The translations under genes and the position numbers were made by a program. This document shows positions 33,998-47,600 of a stretch of DNA of 64,000 nucleotides, in pieces. Location: positions 124,001 through 188,000 of the forward strand of contig NZ_SGXF01000002.1 in the NCBI RefSeq assembly GCF_004216775.1. Direction: 5' to 3'. Within the stretch, counting starts at the first letter, position 1; every line of letters begins with the position of its first letter. The notes under the pieces were generated by a model. The model made no database searches. It was not told the origin of the DNA and worked only from the letters and a program-made list of their open reading frames with translations. The DNA is from Cuneatibacter caecimuris (GTDB taxonomy: Bacteria > Bacillota > Clostridia > Lachnospirales > Lachnospiraceae).

Positions 33998-35617
33998 TTA
34001 TCCCAGATATTTCACTAAAGTATTTCTCACAGCGCCCTTGCCTGCCAGAAGTTCCACAAACAGAGCTTCCACCTTAGCGGCCAGGTCTCCTGCTTCATAC
34101 AGGTTCACCGCGAACAGAACCGGATTGGAAAGGATGTCCTTTAACTGGCCCTGATAACTGGAGGGATCTCCTGCCTGAACGCCGGAAAGCTGCTCCTGGA
34201 GCGTCGCCAGCATGGGATCACTGCTGACCTCCATAGGCTCCAGATCGTCGTTCACGCCCAGCAGATAGCGCAGCCAGCCGGCCAGGGCCAGCGGCACGCC
34301 TACCAGAGAATTCACATCCAGATCGCTTCTGCCCAGATAGGATTTGATGGTTTCACCGAAACGCACCGGAATTTTCTGGGAGGTATCGGTGGCAATCCGC
34401 TGAGGCATATCCGGAATAAAAGGATTGGGCAGGCGCTCTTCAATCACTTCCCTGATGAAATCCATAGGGGAAAGGATCTTGGGGTCCACAACAACCGGGA
34501 TGCCTTCCTTGTAGCCGATCAGCTCCACCAGAGCTTTCAGCTGGGGATCATTCATCTCATCCGCAATTTTATTATAGCCCAGAAGGCAGCCGTAAACCGC
34601 CAGCGCAGTATGCAGCGGGTTCAGGCAGGTGGTCACCTTCATCTTCTCCACCTGGTTTACGGTATCTCTGTCGCAGAAATATACGCCGGCCTTTTCCAGA
34701 GCGGGACGCCCGTTGGGGAACTGGTCCTCGACCACCAGATACTGAGGGATCTCTGCGTTTACAAAAGGAGCGATAAAGGTATTCTTAGCCGTCACGATGG
34801 GAGCCATAGAGGCGATGCCTGCCTCTGCCAGCTGATCCTCCACGATCTTGGAAGGCCTGGGCGTGATCTTATCAATCATGGACCAGGGGAAGCTCACCTT
34901 GGAGGCATCTTCCAGATAGCTGATAAATTCTGCAGGTACAAAGCCATTTTCCATCCATGCCTTTGCAATCGTCATCACTGCGCTCTGCACTTTCTCGCCG
35001 TTGTGGGAACAGTTGTCCATGCTCACCACAGCCACAGGCATCGCGCCGTTCTGGAAACGATGGTACAGCAGCGCTGCTACAACGCTCATGGCGTGCACCG
35101 GCTTCTCCGGCCCGTTTGCCATATCATTCTTCGCCAGCGGCGTCAGCTCTCCCTGCATATTATACAGAGAATATCCTTTTTCTGTAATGGTAAAGCTGAA
35201 CATCTGCAGGGAAGGATTTGCGGCTATGGCTTTCAGTTTGCCGAATTCCTCAGCATTGGAGCTGTCCCCTTTGACCATGCCTGCCAGGCTGGCCACGATT
35301 TCTTTATCCGTGCTGCCGTCAGGCTTCAGGGAAACCATCAGTGTCAGATTATCATATGCCTTTCCGATCTGGTCCACAATATCAAAATCAAATGTATCGG
35401 CAGCGATGATGCCGCTCTTTGCCTCGCCCTTTTCCAGAATCACCTGCTGAAGGCCTGCGATAAATCCTCTGAAAATATTTCCGATCCCGAAATGCACCCA
35501 TACAGGATTCTGCTGTGTCTCTGCGATCATTGCATCTACATCAAATCCCGGCACTTTTACACCGGCTTTTTCCCATGCCCCCTTATCCTTCAGGGCGCTT
35601 CTCTTTAACTCTAACAT
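33998..35617 (-). CDS. uxuB: Fructuronate reductase / mannitol dehydrogenase family
   Basis: A 539-residue polyol-specific long-chain dehydrogenase. The N-terminal Rossmann domain has HFGIGNIFRGFIAGLQQ, and the catalytic signature K-x5-N-x2-H is seen as KVTTCLNPLH at about 334-343. Length and sequence match UxuB-type fructuronate reductases, which convert D-fructuronate to D-mannonate in glucuronate breakdown; related enzymes act on mannitol or tagaturonate. No uxuA or uxaC is in the window. It has its own promoter, with a GTATAC-centred operator-like palindrome over the -10 box, and a strong terminator. Confidence 0.85.
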   Translation of the reverse strand: MLELKRSALKDKGAWEKAGVKVPGFDVDAMIAETQQNPVWVHFGIGNIFRGFIAGLQQVILEKGEAKSGIIAADTFDFDIVDQIGKAYDNLTLMVSLKPDGSTDKEIVASLAGMVKGDSSNAEEFGKLKAIAANPSLQMFSFTITEKGYSLYNMQGELTPLAKNDMANGPEKPVHAMSVVAALLYHRFQNGAMPVAVVSMDNCSHNGEKVQSAVMTIAKAWMENGFVPAEFISYLEDASKVSFPWSMIDKITPRPSKIVEDQLAEAGIASMAPIVTAKNTFIAPFVNAEIPQYLVVEDQFPNGRPALEKAGVYFCDRDTVNQVEKMKVTTCLNPLHTALAVYGCLLGYNKIADEMNDPQLKALVELIGYKEGIPVVVDPKILSPMDFIREVIEERLPNPFIPDMPQRIATDTSQKIPVRFGETIKSYLGRSDLDVNSLVGVPLALAGWLRYLLGVNDDLEPMEVSSDPMLATLQEQLSGVQAGDPSSYQGQLKDILSNPVLFAVNLYEAGDLAAKVEALFVELLAGKGAVRNTLVKYLG

Positions 35618-35662
35618 GTTTTCACTCCACCTTTCTCCCTTGCGGGCATTTCTCCACTAATA

Positions 35663-35696
35663 CTTGTATACTAGCATATTTACCAGCATCATGCAA
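35663..35696 (-). promoter_or_regulatory. Promoter of the fructuronate reductase gene with GntR-like operator
   Basis: Minus strand: TTGCAT (35691-35696), 17 bases, TAGTAT (35668-35673). The near-palindrome CTAGTATACAAG (35663-35674) covers the -10 box and has the GTATAC centre common in operators of GntR-family sugar-acid repressors (inference). Confidence 0.65.
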
Positions 35697-35749
35697 GCTT
35701 TTCCGGCTTTTTGCAGTATATTTTCCACGGCATCAGAAAATATCAAACA

Positions 35750-38700
35750 TCACTTGTGCACAAGCAGAGTCAGGATTTCATAAGGCTTGGCCAGGATCTC
35801 AGCCCGCCCATTTTCCAAGCTTAATTCAGACTGTTTCTGCTCCATGCAGTCGCAGAGCCAGACTTTTTCAGGCTGCAGCCCATTCAGATCAACAAAGGTT
35901 CTTGTACGCTTGCCATAGCACTCGTACAGCCGCAGCACTGTTCCTTCGCCGTTTTCTGCAGTTTTGATGGTTTCCAGAATCAGGTTTTCTGCGTCTACAG
36001 ACGCCATGGAAACCTTTTCTTTTATTCCCGGAGCCCTGTGCTGCAGGGCGCGCAGCGGGCAGTTCAGCGCATAGGCCTCCTGTACCACGCGGCCTTCCCG
36101 GAAATCCCCTCTATGGGGGAACAGAGAATATGTGAAATCGTGCTCTTCCCGGTCCGCCGCAGGGTTGGGATAGATCCCTGATTTCAGCAGTGTCAGCCGG
36201 ATAGTAGAGCCCAGCGCGTCGCTCCCGTATTTACTGTCATTGAGCAGCGCGGCGCCGTAACCGGTTTCTGAAAGATCCAGCCATTTGTGGCTGCAAACCT
36301 CAAATTTCGCCTGATCCCAGCTGGTATTGCGGTGAGTAGGGCGTTTCACATTGCCAAACTGAATTTCATAGGTAGCCTCATCCGCGCGGATATCCAGAGG
36401 GAACGCGGCTTTCAGCAGAAGCTGGCTCTCCCGCCAGTCCGCCTGTGTAACAAAATCAATCCTCCTGGTGTGACGGTAAAACCGGATATCCTGACAGAGC
36501 ATTGACTGCAGGAACCTTCTTTTTACCCGCAGGGTCATTCTGTAGGGCCCCATTTCCACAACCTCTATCCTGTCCGGTTCAGACCATTCCCAAAACTTGG
36601 CTTCGTAATCCGCGTCAATATTCCATGCGTCATACTGTTCGGGACGGTCTTCAAATACCAGAAGGCGGTTCAGCGCTTCTCCTTCCCGGACCAGCTCTCT
36701 CTCCTCTTCTTTGTCAAACACTGAAACCAGTTCCCCGTTTCTGTTCCACTCCACACAATAGAAAGGAGTTTCCAGAAGGCGGGACTCTTCATCTGCGGAA
36801 AAAGGTATTTCCGCGGCCTTTGCCGGACCATAATATTTCATGCCCTTGGAAGGCGCCTGTTCTGCAAAAACAAGCCAGGTCCCTTCCGCTGTTTTCTGGC
36901 AGAATCCCTCAGGCCTCTCTTCCAGCTCCACCAAATCTGAACGTTCGAACCCCAGCTGGTTCCAGACAACCAGGCCGTCCCCTGCTTCCGGCGCGAAAAC
37001 ATCCGCCAGCCGCAGAGAGGTTTCGCTGATCTGGTCTCTCAGGTCTTTCAGCACCTTTTCATACTGTACTTTGGAATCTTCATAAACATCCCTGATACTG
37101 GACCCCGGCAGAATATCGTGGAACTGGTTCAGCAAAATCACCTTCCAGGCCTGATGCATCCGTCCCTGCCACCCAGGATCTCCGCAGCCGGCAGTTTCCG
37201 CCATCACTTCCAGGCCTTCCGCCTCCATCGCCAGCAGCTCGCACTGCCTGTTGGATTTTTTATTTCTGGCCATAGAGGTATATGTTCCCCGGTGAAATTC
37301 CAGATACAGCTCTCCCACCCAGCGGGGAATTTCTTTTCCTTCCAGATTTTTCTCCAGAAGATGGAAAAACTCCTTTGCCTTAGTCTGGCAGACCTGAGGG
37401 CATCCGGGAAGCCCCCGGGACATCCTCCTGCTTTCTTCCAGCATCTGTTCCGTAGGGCCTCCGCCGCCGTCCCCATAGCCGTAGCTGGTCAGCACATCCC
37501 GGCTCAGCTCCTTATCCTGATACCGCTGCCAGGTCCCCATCACCTGGGAAGGCGTCTGGAATCCATTGTAAGTCGTCTCAAATCCCGCTTCCGGATGGTA
37601 TTCCGGCATCGTCACATAATCCTGCGTAGTGATAAAATGGGTCAGGATTTCCGTGCCGTCGATCCCCTGCCACATCATTGTATCATGGGGAATCTGATTG
37701 AATTCATTCCAGCTGATTTTTGTGGTCATAAAATAGTTGACCCCGGATTTTTTCAGAATCTGAGGCAGGGCCGCGCTGTAGCCGAATACATCCGGCAGCC
37801 AAAGGATCTCCTGATTTTCTATGCCAAATTCTTCCCGGAAAAACTGTTTCCCATACAGGAGCTGGCGCACCAGGGATTCTCCGGAAGTCAGGTTACAGTC
37901 GGCTTCCAGCCACATGGCTCCTTCCGCCTCCCATCTTCCCTCCGCAATCCTTTCCTTGATTCTTTCATAGGTCTCCGGACTGTCTTCCTTCACAAACTCG
38001 TAGAGCTGGGGCTGGCTGGACATAAAACGGTATTCCGGATACCGCTTCATCAGTTCCAGCACGGTCAGAAAACTGCGCAGCGCCTTTTCCCTCGTCTGCC
38101 GGAGAGGCCACTTCCAGGCTACGTCAATATGGGTGTGCCCGATACTGTGCACCACCGGATTCCCTTCTTCATGCAGCTCCCGTTCATAGGCGGCGTCCAG
38201 AAAGTCCTGGGCTGTTTTAATAGAATGTAAAAATTCCGGCCCTCCCGGTTCCCGCAGATCCAGCAGGCGGACACAGCCGTCCAGCGCTTTCAGGATCACA
38301 GCTCTTTTGGGGTCATCCTCCCGCAGCAGGCATGCAATCTCATAGGGCACCTTCAGATCATAATAAAGCTTCTCCACCTCAGGCCGTCTGGCAACCACCG
38401 TCCAGTGCAGGAACAGCCTGGGATATTCTGCATTGGAATACCCATAGAGCCGCAGATCATACTCTTTCCCCGCCTCCGCCTGTTCCGCCAGCACCACCTC
38501 CTGATGCTTGGAATCATAGGCGCAGCGCATGGCCCCATCCACATAGACAATAAATTGAGGATTATTGGTATCCCACACATTCGTGCAGCCGGTTTCCAGC
38601 CGCATCCTCAATTCTGCTCCCTTCATCTCTTCCGGAACAGTAAAATCCGCCTGAAAGCAGTAATGCGCGTCAGGAGCTCCCCAGACTCCTCCCGGAAAAA

Positions 38701-38851
38701 TCTCCCAATCCGCCGCATTCTCCAGCGCCAGATCCCGCTGTCCGTATTCCAGTCGGCGCATCCGCACCGGTTCCAGATTTTTCTGAGCCGCATTCCGCTG
38801 CCGGCCCAGCTCCTCCAGATTCATTTTCACCCGTTTTGCTGTCAGATCCAT
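35750..38851 (-). CDS. GH38 alpha-mannosidase
   Basis: A 1033-residue glycoside hydrolase family 38 enzyme. An N-terminal beta domain (1-230) precedes the catalytic (beta/alpha)7 barrel with the zinc motif GHTHIDVAW (H241 and D243) and the nucleophile D318 in MWLEADCN, then WLPDVFGYS. The rest is the all-beta C-terminal region. It releases alpha-mannose from mannan or N-glycan fragments in the cytoplasm. GGAG lies before the ATG, 18 bases after the MFS transporter stop, so the two form an operon for mannosylated glycans. No clear terminator separates it from the next gene's promoter. Confidence 0.95.
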   Translation of the reverse strand: MDLTAKRVKMNLEELGRQRNAAQKNLEPVRMRRLEYGQRDLALENAADWEIFPGGVWGAPDAHYCFQADFTVPEEMKGAELRMRLETGCTNVWDTNNPQFIVYVDGAMRCAYDSKHQEVVLAEQAEAGKEYDLRLYGYSNAEYPRLFLHWTVVARRPEVEKLYYDLKVPYEIACLLREDDPKRAVILKALDGCVRLLDLREPGGPEFLHSIKTAQDFLDAAYERELHEEGNPVVHSIGHTHIDVAWKWPLRQTREKALRSFLTVLELMKRYPEYRFMSSQPQLYEFVKEDSPETYERIKERIAEGRWEAEGAMWLEADCNLTSGESLVRQLLYGKQFFREEFGIENQEILWLPDVFGYSAALPQILKKSGVNYFMTTKISWNEFNQIPHDTMMWQGIDGTEILTHFITTQDYVTMPEYHPEAGFETTYNGFQTPSQVMGTWQRYQDKELSRDVLTSYGYGDGGGGPTEQMLEESRRMSRGLPGCPQVCQTKAKEFFHLLEKNLEGKEIPRWVGELYLEFHRGTYTSMARNKKSNRQCELLAMEAEGLEVMAETAGCGDPGWQGRMHQAWKVILLNQFHDILPGSSIRDVYEDSKVQYEKVLKDLRDQISETSLRLADVFAPEAGDGLVVWNQLGFERSDLVELEERPEGFCQKTAEGTWLVFAEQAPSKGMKYYGPAKAAEIPFSADEESRLLETPFYCVEWNRNGELVSVFDKEEERELVREGEALNRLLVFEDRPEQYDAWNIDADYEAKFWEWSEPDRIEVVEMGPYRMTLRVKRRFLQSMLCQDIRFYRHTRRIDFVTQADWRESQLLLKAAFPLDIRADEATYEIQFGNVKRPTHRNTSWDQAKFEVCSHKWLDLSETGYGAALLNDSKYGSDALGSTIRLTLLKSGIYPNPAADREEHDFTYSLFPHRGDFREGRVVQEAYALNCPLRALQHRAPGIKEKVSMASVDAENLILETIKTAENGEGTVLRLYECYGKRTRTFVDLNGLQPEKVWLCDCMEQKQSELSLENGRAEILAKPYEILTLLVHK

Positions 38852-38869
38852 ACCCTTCTCCTTCTCTTT

Positions 38870-40075
38870 TTAAATATTAACTCCCGGCAAAGGCTTCACC
38901 TTTTTCAGGAAAACATAATAACACAGCAGGAACAGCACGCCGCACACAGGCAAAATCAAAAAACTCCTGCCCAGCCCCAAAATATCGGAAATCCACCCAA
39001 AAACTGCGTTGAAAGCGATATCGAACAGCGTTGCCGCGCTGATGATCATTCCTGTGGCCGTAGCCAGGACCTCAATTTTGTAATATCTGCGGATCAGCAG
39101 CACCATGGTAGGATAGATAATGGAGAGCAAAAACCCGGAAATACTTAACAGCATCACTGTCCTGCTTCCAAAGGCCGCGCCCAGCACGTAAAGGGCGATT
39201 CCTGCAGTGCCAAATACTTTGATGCTGGACGCGGCGCCCAGCTTCTGCACTACCGGAGCCAGCAGCAGCCGGCCCAGCGTCATTCCCCCAAAGAATATGG
39301 CCAGATAATTGGAAGCGCTGGAAGCCGCCATGCCCAGGGCATTCTGCAGATAGGTCACCAGCCAGTTCAGGATTCCATGTTCTGCCACAAAATACAGCCC
39401 GAAGCTCACTGAGATATAATAGAACGCAGGATTGCCAAACACTGCCTTCAACCCAGGTTTCTTTCTGTTTTTCTCCGCCTCTCTGGCCTTGTCCAGATCC
39501 GTATATTCATCTTCTCTCTCCGGTACTTTTGAAAAAAACAGCAGCACGGTTCCCACAGCGCCCAACGCCAGCAAAATGCCATTTGCTATTTTCCAGCTTC
39601 CGATCCCATCGGCAAAGTTTCCCACCAGACTCTGGCTGCCGCTGGTGCCGATTCCCTGAATAAAAAACAGCGTATTCACCACCAGGCCCGGGGTAGCCAG
39701 AAATACCAGAGGCGTGGTCAGGTTGATAATCGTATTCATCAAAGTGGACGCCCCCATGGCAAACAGCATGCCGACCAGCAGGCAGATATAATGATCCGTT
39801 GCCAGATAGAGGACCAGCGCTCCCATCCATAAAACCATAACGCCTATTGCTACATTTTTTCTTTTGTACCGGTCCACCACCATGCCGCCCAGTGACAGAA
39901 ACAGCAGGTTGCCTACATAGCTGATGGTGATAATCATCGACAGCTGCACAGTGTTCAGCCTGAAATGAGACTGAAAAATCGGCGCAAAAACACCCCGCAG
40001 CGCATCGCTGGCCCCCAATCCGATCATGATCATCATAAATGAAGTGAAAATCATGGTTTTCTGATATTTTTTCAT
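38870..40075 (-). CDS. Major facilitator superfamily transporter
   Basis: A 401-residue MFS permease with 12 predicted helices. The motif A-like loop between helices 2 and 3 reads GGMVVDRYKRKN, and the central loop (about 200-220) is charged. Sequence resembles FucP/GlcP-type sugar:proton symporters, and it is co-transcribed with the alpha-mannosidase, suggesting uptake of a mannose-containing oligosaccharide or a monosaccharide. GGAG lies eight bases before the ATG. Substrate is inference from context. Confidence 0.88.
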   Translation of the reverse strand: MKKYQKTMIFTSFMMIMIGLGASDALRGVFAPIFQSHFRLNTVQLSMIITISYVGNLLFLSLGGMVVDRYKRKNVAIGVMVLWMGALVLYLATDHYICLLVGMLFAMGASTLMNTIINLTTPLVFLATPGLVVNTLFFIQGIGTSGSQSLVGNFADGIGSWKIANGILLALGAVGTVLLFFSKVPEREDEYTDLDKAREAEKNRKKPGLKAVFGNPAFYYISVSFGLYFVAEHGILNWLVTYLQNALGMAASSASNYLAIFFGGMTLGRLLLAPVVQKLGAASSIKVFGTAGIALYVLGAAFGSRTVMLLSISGFLLSIIYPTMVLLIRRYYKIEVLATATGMIISAATLFDIAFNAVFGWISDILGLGRSFLILPVCGVLFLLCYYVFLKKVKPLPGVNI

Positions 40076-40096
40076 TTCTCGTACTCCAAAATATGT

Positions 40097-40102
40097 TATA
40101 CT
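40097..40102 (+). promoter_or_regulatory. Extended -10 promoter of the RNase H-like gene
   Basis: TG-T-TATACT just upstream of the plus-strand gene; no good -35 is seen. The region between the divergent genes is only 53 bases, so the promoters of both genes overlap. Confidence 0.45.
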
Positions 40103-40128
40103 GTATTTACACGAAAGAAGGTGCTGTT

Positions 40129-44266
<4,138 letters not shown>

Positions 44267-47200
44267 TTAATCCTCCTCATATATATCCGGACTTTTCAAA
44301 ATGCCGGTATCCTTCAGCTGATATTCATAGCTCCATTCATCCCCATAAGTTCTCCAGTCATCGGGGCCGTGCCACCACCAGTGTTCATTGCAGTTATGCA
44401 GAGCGCCGAAGGTGTTCACCCTGCTTCCATACAGTTTCAGGCTCACCCTGTGAGGGCCTGAGGGCAGTTTATCCACGGTAACTGTATAGGGTGCAAATAC
44501 TACAGAGCCTGCCGGCCCTCCGTCCACCTCCACATCAATCAGAGCGCCCCGGTACATGGGCACATGGACCTTCAGCTTCTTCCCCCGGCTGGTGCGCGCT
44601 TTCAGCTCATAGATAATATTCCCGCCATAAAAAGGCAGCCCCTGAGTAACCAGGCTGCCAAAAGTCAGCTTTTCCGGAAGATCTTCCAGAAATACTCTGG
44701 CCCCCTGTACTTTCACGCCGAAATATCCCAGCAGGAAACAGTTCTCCAGATTGGTCTGTTTGCCAAATGCGATTTCCAGCTCCAGGGTGTTCTCTCCCTC
44801 CTGCAGTCCGCCCAGGCAAACCTTCTGAATACACTCATCTACATAGTAACCGCAGCTGTTCCCGCCCACTGCTTTTCCGTTCCAGGTAATCCTGGTATGC
44901 TCCAGCTCTTCCAGGGCCAGCCAGACATCTTTCCGGCTGACGCTGCTGCGCACCCTATAGCGCAGGCGTACTGTATGAGCGGGCTTCTCCGTGCCGGTCA
45001 CCCAGGGCTGCGCCACTGCGTCCTGCCTCGGCGGCAGTCCCAGACGCTTTCTGATCAGGTTATCCACCCTCAGCACTTCTTCCCTGCCTTCCCAATCCCC
45101 GCCGTCCAAAGCGTATTCAGGCATATCCAGCACGCAGACATTCGGCTCTTCCAGACGGTACTCTGCCTCTTCATAAAAGGTTCCCGGAAAATCTTCCCGG
45201 AATGCCGCTTTCCGGCCGATGCGCAGCGGCTCAAAGGGTTCCGCCAGCACTGCCCCTTCGCTTTCCGCCCGGCCCGGCTCCAGTTTCAGAAGCAGGCTGT
45301 CATGCCCGTACCAGCTGTATTCCACCACTGTGCTGCCGTTTTCATAAGAACGGGCGATGGGCTTCTGCCCGCCTGTCATGGTGTCCATCACAGTTGGACG
45401 CCACTCCCCTTTTATATAGATCCTGATTTTCTCCCGGGGAACCATATCCCTGGCGCTGTTCACCCCGTCGTCCTCGCTGGCTCTGGGGGCTCTGCCATGA
45501 GCGATGAACAGGTACCTGTTCTCTCCGTCCTCCCTCAGCTGATACAGCAGCCCGTCAGCCGGTTCTCCCATTCCGTCAAATATGGACAGGTCCCGTTCTT
45601 CCTCCAGAAGCTCCAGAATCTCCGGCTGGCTGAATGCCGCCAGAGGATACCTGCGGAATATATCCAGCCTGCTGTCTTTTCTTGCCTCAATATACTTTGG
45701 ATATTCTCCCATGAAGATCAGCCGTCCTCCGGCCTCACCAAATGCTTTCAGGACTTCATATGTACTCTCCCGGATGGTTTCACAGCCCGGCACCACTACC
45801 GCTTCATATTGCATGGGGCCCACTTCCAGGGGGGCCGAAGGGTTGCCACACTGTTCCTTCAGCAGTCCTTCTGAAAGGTAATCAAAATCCAGCTGTCCGA
45901 ACAGCAGCCACCTGGTGATTTTCTCAAAATTTTCATCCAGCTGCCTGCGCACTCCCGCAGTCTGCTGGGCCACGCCCCAATGCAGCCAGTAGCTTTCCAC
46001 AGGATGCAGCACGGCGATCCTGGTACGGCATTTTCCTCTGGTCATGGCTGTGTTCACCCTGGCAAAATGGTCTTCAATCAGGCTGTATCTCTTGTACCAG
46101 GGAGCCTGATAATTGATGGAAGCAGGATAATCCCGTTTTGCCTCTCCGTTCATGGATACCCAGGACAGATGGGGCGTCCTCACGGTCACTCCCAGGGCGG
46201 CCTGCCAGTCACCCTGCAGCTTGTGGCCGCGGAAGTCAAAATCCCAGCCGGTCACGCCGTATAATTCGCTGAGAACCCCTTCTCTGCCGTACTGGTGGGA
46301 AACCGACTGCGCCTGTTTGGCAGTGGTATATTCCCGTCTGTCACAGAGCATGTCGATGCCCGGCAGCTGGAAATAGCTGAGGGAACGCATTACTTCTCCC
46401 AGCGCTGCCGTCTGGCTCTTCAGCGTGGGCTCTTCCATCATATGTCCTGTCAGCATCAGGCCGTGCCCTTCGCACCATTGCCCCAGGGTATGGGCAAAAC
46501 TTTCCGCAAATCTGTCGGAAATATGAGCATGGTAATGGTAGCGCAGCACAGAAGGCTTTCCGTCCGCCCTGTCCCAGAACAGCTCCGGCACGCCGCCCAT
46601 CAGATCCTCTCCATATGCTTCCCGGAAAGTCTCTTCCAGATCATCCGTCCAGGGCAGGGATACGTCCGCCTTTTCTTTGGCATAAGCCAGCGTTTTCTTA
46701 CTGGTAAACTGTGGTTCGTCCGTAAAAATAGCGGGCACTGTTCTGCCAAAATGATCTCCCACGGCTTCATAATACTGCTCATGGGTGATCCGGCAGAATT
46801 GTTCAATGGCTTTCTTATTCAGCGTATCCACATAAGTCTGGTTGTTGTGCCAGGGCGTCTCCTCCGACAGCTCCAGATAAGCGTACCATCTCTCTTTTGT
46901 CTCATAACCCGCTGTAACATTTTCTGCTGCAAACACCACTTTACGCGGCTTTACAGCCGCGGCGTCCTCTCCGGCCACCCGGGCATAGCGGGCCAGATAT
47001 CCTTCCCCGTCCAATACAACGTTATACGCTCCCAGCAGCTTCCTGTTTTCATTGGTCTCTTTCAGAAAAGGGGTGAACAGCAGATGTCTTGCCCGGAACT
47101 TCTTCTCTTTTGTCACCAGGCCTCCCGCCGCGCCGGAAGGCCAGCGGTCCTCGTCGTAGGTCCAGGCCAGCATCCCGCGCTTCTGCGCCTCTCTGGTGCA

Positions 47201-47434
47201 ATCCCGCACCAGCTGGAAAAATTCCTGGCTCAGGTATTCCGTAGCCATCCCGGTCCGGCAGTGCATGTTGAAGCCTCCAAACCCCATTTCCTGAAGGTAT
47301 CCGATCTGGCGCATCAGCTGTTCCTCATCCAGCACGCAGTTCCAGGCCCAGAACGGGGCTCCCCGGTATTCTGATGAGGGATTCTGAAATAAACTGTCTT
47401 CTAAATTTTCTGTCTGATTATGCTTGTACAGCAT
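44267..47434 (-). CDS. GH106-like alpha-L-rhamnosidase family protein
   Basis: A 1055-residue protein. The N-terminal region (YRGAPFWAWN, GFGGFNMHCRTGM, WTYDEDRWPSGAAGG) is the TIM-barrel signature of GH106-like proteins, with IFTDEPQF and LTGHMMEE following; the C-terminal half has galactose-binding-like beta domains (LRYRVRSSV, IRKRLGLPP). Characterised GH106 enzymes release L-rhamnose from pectin (RG-I/RG-II), but many related clusters have no known activity. No signal peptide. The stop is three bases from the GH2 start, so the two are tightly coupled. GGAGG lies five bases before the ATG. Family placement is fair; activity is inferred. Confidence 0.75.
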   Translation of the reverse strand: MLYKHNQTENLEDSLFQNPSSEYRGAPFWAWNCVLDEEQLMRQIGYLQEMGFGGFNMHCRTGMATEYLSQEFFQLVRDCTREAQKRGMLAWTYDEDRWPSGAAGGLVTKEKKFRARHLLFTPFLKETNENRKLLGAYNVVLDGEGYLARYARVAGEDAAAVKPRKVVFAAENVTAGYETKERWYAYLELSEETPWHNNQTYVDTLNKKAIEQFCRITHEQYYEAVGDHFGRTVPAIFTDEPQFTSKKTLAYAKEKADVSLPWTDDLEETFREAYGEDLMGGVPELFWDRADGKPSVLRYHYHAHISDRFAESFAHTLGQWCEGHGLMLTGHMMEEPTLKSQTAALGEVMRSLSYFQLPGIDMLCDRREYTTAKQAQSVSHQYGREGVLSELYGVTGWDFDFRGHKLQGDWQAALGVTVRTPHLSWVSMNGEAKRDYPASINYQAPWYKRYSLIEDHFARVNTAMTRGKCRTRIAVLHPVESYWLHWGVAQQTAGVRRQLDENFEKITRWLLFGQLDFDYLSEGLLKEQCGNPSAPLEVGPMQYEAVVVPGCETIRESTYEVLKAFGEAGGRLIFMGEYPKYIEARKDSRLDIFRRYPLAAFSQPEILELLEEERDLSIFDGMGEPADGLLYQLREDGENRYLFIAHGRAPRASEDDGVNSARDMVPREKIRIYIKGEWRPTVMDTMTGGQKPIARSYENGSTVVEYSWYGHDSLLLKLEPGRAESEGAVLAEPFEPLRIGRKAAFREDFPGTFYEEAEYRLEEPNVCVLDMPEYALDGGDWEGREEVLRVDNLIRKRLGLPPRQDAVAQPWVTGTEKPAHTVRLRYRVRSSVSRKDVWLALEELEHTRITWNGKAVGGNSCGYYVDECIQKVCLGGLQEGENTLELEIAFGKQTNLENCFLLGYFGVKVQGARVFLEDLPEKLTFGSLVTQGLPFYGGNIIYELKARTSRGKKLKVHVPMYRGALIDVEVDGGPAGSVVFAPYTVTVDKLPSGPHRVSLKLYGSRVNTFGALHNCNEHWWWHGPDDWRTYGDEWSYEYQLKDTGILKSPDIYEED

Positions 47435-47483
47435 AAAACCCTCCTTTTATTTTCGGCGTTAAGCCCAAATTTTCCTACCTATC

Positions 47484-47492
47484 ACTATAGCA
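47484..47492 (-). promoter_or_regulatory. Extended -10 promoter of the GH106-like/GH2 operon
   Basis: The minus strand reads TGC-TATAGT with no convincing -35 box 17 bases upstream. An extended -10 promoter that may need an activator is plausible; the AraC regulator at 49684 is a candidate. Confidence 0.5.
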
Positions 47493-47542
47493 TATTCCAG
47501 GTAAAAATGAGAGTGTTTTTTTCATTTCCCACATAAATTTTT

Positions 47543-47588
47543 AAGCCCGGATGAAACCAGGCAGCTGCCTGAGGATTCATCCGGACTT
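47543..47588 (-). terminator. Hairpin after the GH127 gene
   Basis: AAGCCCGGATGAA (47543-47555) pairs with TTCATCCGGACTT (47576-47588) with one mismatch, and the loop holds the 14-base palindrome CAGGCAGCTGCCTG (47558-47571). The minus strand continues AAAAATTT, so the T-tract is poor. Confidence 0.6.
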
Positions 47589-47600
47589 TCCTGTTTTTAA

